Assembly (NCBI RefSeq): GCF_027596085.1 | Contig: NC_072451.1 | Coordinates: 13,006,618 to 13,070,617, forward strand | Source of the DNA: Anoplopoma fimbria | Taxonomy: Eukaryota > Chordata > Actinopteri > Perciformes > Anoplopomatidae | Length of the DNA: 64,000 bases | Reading direction: 5' to 3' | Shown here: in pieces, positions 56,601 through 64,000 of the stretch | How the letters are laid out: every line of letters begins with the position of its first letter | How positions within the stretch are numbered: position 1 is the first letter of the stretch | Program-made: the position numbers and the translations under genes | Notes under the pieces: model-generated | What the model saw: only the letters and a program-made list of their open reading frames with translations | Databases searched by the model: none | What the model was told of the DNA's origin: nothing

Positions 56601-59600
56601 TTGATCTGGCTGCTTTGTGCTTTAAAAAGCGACTGCTGACTGTGTGTTGACCTTATATTTATCCTATGTCTCTGATTGATGTCTGTGTTTTGGACATAGC
56701 GTAATGGCACAGTTCTTTGCCCACCTATTATGTTTTCCCACTCAATGATACGGGTTCGAATCAATATCGATTCGAATTAATATTCTCACAAACTGTACAG
56801 TACAATCACGTGAAATTTGAGATGGACAAAGTCGGGATCACCTTTAACTGACATCCAGTGGAAATTCTAGCTAACCAATAAAGGCAATGGTTTTATTACA
56901 AATCCAATATTATTATTTGATAACATTTTAACTTGTGATGCCCCTTTTTTTTATTAAAATAAGTACAGTAGTGTAACTTCAGATTTTAATTCGATTTCAT
57001 ATAATGTGCAGCATAATGTTGATTTTGCCATTGATATATCAAATTGGACAAATTATTGCCAAACTGTTGGTCTATCTTCGTGCTTTTTGGGCTATCCAAG
57101 CACCCGTACCGTAGCATAACAAATAGACTAGCATAACATTTCCAGCGCCGGCTGGCTTGAGCGAGGTTTCGCAGATGATTGCTTTTTATTTGTATGATTG
57201 AGTAAGCGTTTGTTCATTAACGTTTTAACAGAACTTAAAACAGTTGCTACAGGAACTGAACAATTCCTGGGAAGTCAAGTAATTAAAATAAAATACTAGT
57301 TAAATTAATTTTCAAAAACGTACGTGTGAGAAACAGAATAATGTAAAATACAATTCAAGGGAGTTAAGTAACGTTAGTTGTAATTCATTTTACTGTTATG
57401 TCTAAATTATTTAAAAGCTTCAAGAAAAAACATTTTTCCAGGAAAATCAAATTGTTTATAAAGAATTCCCTTTTCCAAATATTGTGTTTTTTGAGCACAC
57501 TCATAATTGCAGCTTTTTCCATCCAAGTTAATATATTATTTCATACACCTGTTGTCCAAAACTAGGAGGACTTCACTTTGTGAAATTCAGAGGCTTTCAT
57601 AGGGAATTTGTCAACATCAAAATCACATCTTAACAGAAAGCCAATACCACCAAGTTTACTTAAGATTGCAGGGGGAATTTGGAGCCATGTACCTTTTTAG
57701 AATTAGTAATAAACGACTTTTAGCCTTAAATTGCCATTCATAACATTGAAATATATTACATTTAAGATTTACACCACCTTCATTCAACATTCCATTGTTC
57801 TGGATGAATGGTGTTTATGTGATTTATTGCTTTGATAAAATGTTTATATCAACAACAATCAAATAAATATATATATATTTTTTATATATATATATGCCCG
57901 GAGAGGGTGAACAAGTGTCACAGGGCTGTTACACAGTTTATTGTGAAAGGCCTGCACCCATTCTCAACAGTGGAGTCAAAGGGATGTTTGATGCATAGTT
58001 ATTAATAAGGGGAGCAGCTGTGTTGTTATAAGTTAGCGTTATAGGTTATAGCACTAAATTCTAACAACACAGACTTTTTTTTTTTAAATTATTCTTTCTC
58101 ACAAAATAATCGAGCAGTACCGATAAGGAACCGAACCGATAAGCAGTATCGATAGTAATACTAGTATCGATAAAATCCTAACGATACCCATCCCTACTTC
58201 TCACCGATGCTGTTTGTGATTTTTCTCTGCTGGAAATCAATTTTACCCTCCGGGTTAGGTGTGAGTCACTGCCCCAAGCGAGGGAGTTCAAGTGTCTTGG
58301 GGGCTTGTTCACCAGGGACTGTAAAATGGAGGTTGAGATGGACAGGCCGTTTGGTGCAGCTTCAGCAGTGCTGCAGGGTTTGTACCAGACTATTGTGGTT
58401 GAGAGGGAGCTGAGTTGTAAGGCAAAGCTCTTGATTTACCTGTCCATTTATGTTCCAGCCCTCACCTATGTAATGAGCTTTGGATAGTGACTGAAAGAAT
58501 GAGATGACGGTTACAAGCGGCCAAAATGAGCTTCCTTCGTGGGGTGACTGGGCTCAGCCTGAGAGACATCCGTAGGGATCTTGGAGTAGATCCGCTGCTC
58601 CTTTGTGTTGTAAGAGGCAAGCTGAGGTGGTTGGGTCATCTGAACAGGACCCTCCCTTTTTAGAGTTGTTGTTTTTTTTTTGTTTTTTTTTTTGTTTTTT
58701 TCTCTTTTTAGAGTTGGGCACCCCAAACTGGTAAAAGAGCTGCATCATAGATCCAGAACACGCTGGAGAGAGAGACATATCCTATTTATTTTTTATTATA
58801 TTAAGCAGTTTTAACTTCTTCATTTTACAGGAAAGCAAACATCCGAGTCTCCATTGAGCTTCAGTTGACGAACAGTCCAGTACACAAAAGGGTGAGTATG
58901 ATTTCTACATAACAATGTCTATGACAATGTCTTATCTGTTGTTTTTAGTAGTCAGCTAATTGGAAAAACCCTTTGAGGCCTACACCTGTTATTTCCATTT
59001 CTTTTCTCAGTGTAACCTTTTTATAAGTTATTCTTCCTGCTTACTTAACCTGCAGTTGTTTCTGTTTGTATTAGGATCTTCTAGTAAGACTAACAGATGA
59101 TACTGATCCATACTTTCTCTTCAACCTCTCTATATCAGAAGAAGATTTCCAAAGGTAAGTGCTGGTAGAATTCTGTAAACTACAATGTCAGTAATGGAAT
59201 TTAGGATGTCATGAACAAGATTTTCTCTAATGTTGTCTTTCTTTCTTATTGTTTGTGTAGCTTGAAAGTCCAACAGGGGCTTCTGATAGACTTTGCATCA
59301 TTTCCTCAGAAGTTTATTGACCTGCTTAATCTGTGTTATTCTGAGCAAGAGTCAGACGATCCAAGGTATGAAGAAAACCACCACACAGCATTACACTGTT
59401 CTACTAAATAAAGCCAGCTTCACATTATATAAGGATTGTATCAGTCCTAATAATTCCATTCCAATTAATTTTCTTTTACATAAATATTGTGAGCTATAGA
59501 GAAAAAAGTTAGTTGATTTGGATAACTCTTATGATTGGTTGCATATATCTGGAAATAACTTAACATGCATGTGGTTGCTTTTATTAGTTGATCGGGTTTT

Positions 59601-60344
59601 ATCTGTGTGATAGACACAATATTAGAGATGTCCAGTAAAACAAAACCAGACTCTAAATGACTGTTTTCTTATCTTTCCACAGGTTTCTCTTGCACTTGTC
59701 CAGTCAGTCTCTAGTGCTTGAAGGCCCTGCCAACTTCAGTGTTGTAGAGACAAATGCATTTAAACACCTGAACCACTTGTCTTTAAGACTTGTACATGGC
59801 TCTGATAAAGAGATTAAAGACTATCTGGCAGTGTGTCTCTCCTCTCTCAAGGTTTGCTCATTCATTAGAATAACGGTAAAATTCAAGTGATCAAACTGAG
59901 GTTTGTTGTGTGGATTGCATAGGGATAATTTAATTTTAACAATCCCAAGAGCTTTTATGTCTGTGCTGTTTGTTTAAGGAGTTGACTGTACACTGCTTAT
60001 TACTCGTACTTTTCAGCCAGGTGAGTTTAAGTAGTTCAGTGACTTTATGCTCTTGTAAGAGAAGAGCAAAACAATAGATCACAAGGTGTCTTCTCATTTT
60101 AAAATCAACAGATATGCAAACCTCACATGGATATTTTTGAAAAACAATATATAAATAAAGTGCTTGCTTTAGTGGATCATCTAATTATAGCATCCATAAT
60201 GTTTTTTGTGTAACCCAAACCCTTTTGTTCTTAAGTCAGTTAAGACTTGTTTTCTTAATGTTTCAGGCAGAGAAGCAGGCCCTAGAGATGAAGCTTCAGA
60301 AGACTGACGAGGATCTGTCCAGGCAGCTGAGTTATGCCCAACAG
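53564..60344 (+). CDS. sass6: SAS-6, spindle assembly abnormal protein 6 (5' six exons)
   Basis: SAS-6 forms the ninefold cartwheel that templates centriole assembly: N-terminal heads dimerise into rings and the coiled coil makes the spokes. Six exons (53564-53625, 58831-58891, 59075-59154, 59261-59365, 59683-59851, 60267-60344) join in consistent phase. They give [76 protein letters not shown] (PISA-like motif), [20 protein letters not shown], and the start of the coiled coil ([18 protein letters not shown]). These match the vertebrate SAS-6 order residue block by block. The 214 codons seen are about one third of the usual length of roughly 650; the rest lies right of the window. Intron 1 (5.2 kb) and intron 6 hold several mobile elements. 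Confidence 0.95.
54019..55643 (+). mobile_element. Tc1-like transposon with long terminal repeats in sass6 intron 1
   Basis: Ends GTGGGTACGGAAAGTATTCA and TGAATACTTTCCGTACCCAC, flanked by TA. The inverted repeats are long, about 215 bp each (left to about 54235, right from about 55430). Total 1625 bp, a normal Tc1 length. It carries one transposase gene in the same direction as sass6. Confidence 0.93.
54416..55398 (+). pseudogene. Tc1-like transposase, one stop and one frameshift
   Basis: ATG at 54416 ([20 protein letters not shown]). The paired-like HTH continues through [20 protein letters not shown] and the [10 protein letters not shown] hook-like linker. A TAA at 54713-54715 interrupts after GESSTK; the same frame continues to [12 protein letters not shown] (first D) near 54885. 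The frame then shifts near 54893 and runs from 54913 to 55398: [18 protein letters not shown], [29 protein letters not shown] (second D), [15 protein letters not shown] (E), ending SFPRRLY. All catalytic residues are present, with only two lesions. Confidence 0.92.
55650..56770. mobile_element. Cluster of three tRNA-derived SINE copies, outer two inverted
   Basis: 55655-55800 (- strand), 56236-56430 (+, diverged) and 56590-56765 (+) are copies of one sequence. Read in sense direction it has GTTTTGGACATAGCGCAG (A-box-like), CCCACTCAATGATACGGG and GGTTCGAATC (B-box), preceded by CTTTAAA..GCGACTGCTGACT. The outer copies form an inverted repeat of about 145 bp around a 0.8-kb centre. Confidence 0.75.
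56800..58190. other. sass6 intron 1, no element recognised
   Basis: AT-rich sequence with a short AT microsatellite near 57865-57895. No coding region seen. Confidence 0.5.
58195..58790 (+). mobile_element. Degraded RTE-like LINE fragment in sass6 intron 1
   Basis: Matches the C-terminal RT region at 49725-50230: [54 protein letters not shown], then CTGAGGTGGTTGGGTCATCT. Multiple shifts. A T-rich run (58668-58710) interrupts the end. It stops about 40 bp before exon 2. Confidence 0.85.
58831..58891 (+). CDS. sass6: sass6 exon 2
   Basis: Acceptor CATTTTACAG; one base completes Arg, then [20 protein letters not shown]; donor GTGAGT at 58892. Phase 0 exit. Confidence 0.94.
59075..59154 (+). 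CDS. sass6: sass6 exon 3
   Basis: Acceptor [25 protein letters not shown] and SISEEDFQ plus two bases; donor GTAAGT at 59155. The LTDDTDPxFL block is highly characteristic of SAS-6. Confidence 0.95.
59261..59365 (+). CDS. sass6: sass6 exon 4
   Basis: Acceptor TTTGTGTAG; one base finishes Ser, then [20 protein letters not shown] and [14 protein letters not shown] plus two bases; donor GTATGA at 59366. Holds the FP.KFI core of the head domain. Confidence 0.95.
59683..59851 (+). CDS. sass6: sass6 exon 5
   Basis: Acceptor [65 protein letters not shown]; donor GTTTGC at 59852. Completes the head domain (VETN.FKHL.HLSL). Confidence 0.95.
60267..60344 (+). CDS. sass6: sass6 exon 6
   Basis: Acceptor TGTTTCAG; 26 codons ([26 protein letters not shown]); donor GTGTGC at 60345. 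Heptad-like pattern marks the start of the coiled coil. The next exon is not in the window. Confidence 0.92.
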
Positions 60345-60970
60345 GTGTGCGTTTATCTACTCAATAATACATTCACCAAGAAACTCTAATCAAACTTTAA
60401 ATGTTTTCCACATCTTTCACATTCAACTTTCAAATCCTATTAAAACGTTTCTAAATATTTAACATTGTTTGAAGTTTTGTTAAAATGGAAGTCAATAAGA
60501 AAAACCATCATACCGGCTCATCAACTTTAAAACTTTCACGACACTTGGGGCTTTCTTAAAGCAATTCAACTTTATTTCTCTAAGTTTCAGGCAACTGTCT
60601 GAGCTTCTGAGATGCCAAGTGACAGGAATGCCAACTAACTTCAGTATAGAATGTCATGTAAACTGAAAATAGCATTTTTAGGAGGGAACCAGAAACAAGG
60701 ACTTTTGCAACCTACTAAAACTCACATTTTAAAACTACACACACACAAATGTCGCACATCATGTTCAGCAAGGTGTCCTACCTTATAAATTGAAGCGCTA
60801 AACTCGGGTTCTTTAAACTAGAAGCAAGAGTGTAAGATGTGCGCTTCAGCCTCATCTTCATGCAATGAACTCCCTGAGCCATGCGTCACCTAGCATCACC
60901 ATGGCAACTTTTGGTTACAAGTTGGAACACAGAGCTGATTGAGAGATTGACAGTTTGACACACACCGAAC

Positions 60971-61281
60971 TGGCGACTGTGGCTCAGTGGTAGATCAGGG
61001 GGTCGTCCTCCAATCAGAGGATATGCGGTTCGATCCCCTGCTTCGGCAGTCCATGTTGATGTTTCCTTGGGTGAGACACTTAACCCAAAGTTTTTACCGA
61101 AGGCTGTGCCATCGGTGTGTGTGAATGTTGTATGAATGTTGCAGTCCTGATGTACAGGTGGCACCTTACATGGTAGCCCCTGCATTCAGTGTCTGAATGG
61201 GTGAATGATGATATGTAGTGTAAAAGCGCTTTTAGTGGTCGGAAGACTAGAAAAGCGCTGTACAGTCCATTTACCATTTAA
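60971..61281 (+). mobile_element. tRNA-derived SINE in sass6 intron 6
   Basis: A-box TGTGGCTCAGTGGTAGATCA near 60978, B-box GGTTCGATCCC near 61027, then GTTTCCTTGGGTGAGACACT. It ends with AAAAGCGCTGTACAGTCCAT and TTACCATTTA. Intact head, body and tail. Same family as 41104-41312 and the scrap at 28375. Confidence 0.88.
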
Positions 61282-62104
61282 ATAAGCTCTCAGACATTTG
61301 AATACTTTTTCAAACATTTTTCAAGTCGTCTGAACTTATTCATGCTTTGAGCAAAAAATCGCTCATCATTCATACATTATGGATACTGTTTAACTTTTAA
61401 AGCCAGCAATCCAGTTTGGCATTAGCTTTTCAACATCCAGCATTCACATTGCCATTTCTTCAGAAATTGCCTTTGGCAGTTGGACTTGGTGTTTATAATT
61501 TTAATTGAGTAAGCGCAACAACTAGATCAAAGTGTGCTTAGCGTTAAAAGAAATTGAATATGTTATATAAGATAGTACAAGTAAATAAAATAGTACTTAG
61601 CAGGCACCACTGTACCGTATTGAACTGAACCGTGATTTTTGTGAACTGTTACACCCCTAATAAGGACATTTGATCTCTACTTGTGTCTTGTGCATCACAG
61701 GAATTACAGTATGGCTGAAATGGGCTCGTGAAGGAGTAGTGTAACTGGAATCATTATTATTCAGCATGTTGGTAAAGCCTGCGTTTTCCATTTCAGAGTA
61801 GGGTTTCATATTTGCCAAAATAGAGAATCAAATATCCGGAACACCCATTGTTGCTCTGACAACAGATGGTTGGAGGTAAAGGGCTACACAAAGCTATCTG
61901 ACTGTAACGGCACATTACCTCACAGCTGAATGGGAGATGAAAAGCCATGTTGCTGCAGCTTCCTGTACACAAATTAATTTATCATTGTTCAAAGTAAAAA
62001 AATAAATAATCCGTTATGTTAGTTTTAATAAATACAGCACCACTGTACCATTGAACCGAACCGGGAAATTTGTGAACCATTACACCCCAATATATATGTA
62101 TATA
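61282..62104. other. sass6 intron 6, unassigned
   Basis: No exon with SAS-6 residues or clear element found. 61600-61660 and 62030-62090 share ACTGTACCGTATTGAAC/ACCATTGAACCGAACCG-like sequence, suggesting an old repeat. Confidence 0.4.
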
Positions 62105-62106
62105 TA

Positions 62107-63225
<1,119 letters not shown>

Positions 63226-63274
63226 TATATGTATGTTTAAATATATGTATTTATATGTGTGTGTGTGTGTGTGT

Positions 63275-63805
63275 TGAGTTTGGCTAAGTGCCTGGACAGT
63301 GCTTCCAGAGAACTGCTCCTTCAAACAACTTCACATTTAACACTGAGCTTCCTTGGGTCCTCAGCAACACACCTGCCGTGAAATAAATGAATCACACAAC
63401 AAAGTTGCAGCTATTCACGGTCAGTAACACTGGTGAAATATACTGTGACTAAGAAAAAAAACACTAGGGCAGTCTTTTCTGTTAGACAAGGTGGACAACT
63501 GCCTGGAGCCAAAAAGCTATGGATTTATTATGATGTAATGCAATTATTACTTTTTTTAAGTCATTGTACACCAAAATAACTTACAAAAGGCACTCAAGAA
63601 TATGCAACTGGAGGGTATACTACTTACCATGTACATCTACTTCAGAGAAAAACATTGTAGTACTACATTTTCCTTACACAGAGACTGGTCACGTTCAGGA
63701 TTTAGATTTGACTCACAAAATACAAACCAATTTAAATATGATGTATTATTATGCCTTACACTATCCGGCATTATGAATTGAAAGCTCAACTTGACAGACA
63801 TTAAA
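63275..63805 (+). repeat. Dispersed repeat, copy 2
   Basis: Matches 23445-23965 from CTGCTCCTTCAAACAACTTC to TGACAGACATTAA. It starts shortly after a (TG)n run that follows the Tc1 element. Confidence 0.8.
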
Positions 63806-63960
63806 GGAGCAGCGTGCAAGATTTAGTGGCATCTAGTGTTGAGGTTGCAGATCGCAAGTAACAGCATGCCCCTCTTCTCAGCCTCCCTTAACACGTGTGC
63901 CTGAGAACAACGGTGGCCCTCAGGTAGGGACAGGTATCTTTATTACTTTATTACTCATAA
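63804..63960 (+). repeat. Fish MITE-like repeat start
   Basis: AAAGGAGCAGCGTGCAAGAT and TTTAGTGGCATCTAGTGTTG, with AACGGTGGCC, resemble a common teleost non-autonomous repeat. Its right end is not resolved. Confidence 0.45.
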
Positions 63961-64000
63961 CTACTTTTATCAAACCTCTGTTTTTCTTCATAACTGATTA

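Overview
This window is vertebrate genomic DNA, almost certainly from a teleost fish. It contains spliced exons with GT-AG introns, no prokaryote-like gene layout, and a mobile-element complement typical of fish: Tc1-like transposons, an L2/CR1-clade LINE with an esterase-type ORF1, L1 and RTE-like LINEs, Gypsy and DIRS remnants, hAT and piggyBac-like non-autonomous elements, and tRNA-derived SINEs. Two host genes are supported, both on the + strand and both cut by a window edge.

The first is the 3' end of a nuclear factor I (NFI) transcription factor gene. Four coding exons (16485-16642, 17686-17868, 28036-28124, 30885-30905) encode the proline-rich transactivation tail, ending in SWYLGN and a stop. 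The paralog is not resolved; remembered family tails put it nearer NFIB/NFIC than NFIA/NFIX. One of these exons appears to lack a single C in a C run, which breaks the conserved frame. The first 16 kb of the window therefore lies inside an upstream NFI intron filled with nested elements.

The second is the 5' part of sass6 (SAS-6, the centriole cartwheel protein). Six exons (53564-60344) cover the N-terminal globular head and the start of the coiled coil, and the gene runs past the right edge. All splice phases agree.

Layout. 1-7000: an L1 LINE on the - strand, interrupted by a Jerky/Tigger-like pogo transposon (1279-3120) and a tRNA-derived SINE (3668-4032). 7170-7610: 3' fragment of another LINE. 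7610-8700: Gypsy pol remnant. 9117-15700: a Tc1-like transposon split by a nearly complete L2-type LINE (9718-14858). 15700-16290: AT microsatellites. 16485-30905: NFI exons, with a 39-bp minisatellite, LINE scraps, an L2 tail, a SINE inside a MITE-like repeat and a DIRS remnant in the introns. 30906-41100: mostly single-copy-looking DNA downstream of the NFI stop, with one clean hAT MITE. 41700-45760: two blocks of a 27-bp minisatellite. 46579-50775: Tc1 MITE, broken Tc1 transposon, and an L2 tail carrying an RTE-like LINE insertion. 53564-64000: sass6, with a Tc1-like element, a triplet of tRNA-derived SINE copies, an RTE fragment, another SINE and an internally deleted Tc1 in its introns.

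I found no convincing new molecular system. The observations most worth following up are the NFI frameshift, the 27-bp minisatellite with higher-order structure and long reading frames on both strands, the inverted SINE cluster in sass6 intron 1, and several datable nested insertions with readable target-site duplications. Family names rest on motifs read by eye and on remembered family features; no database search was run.
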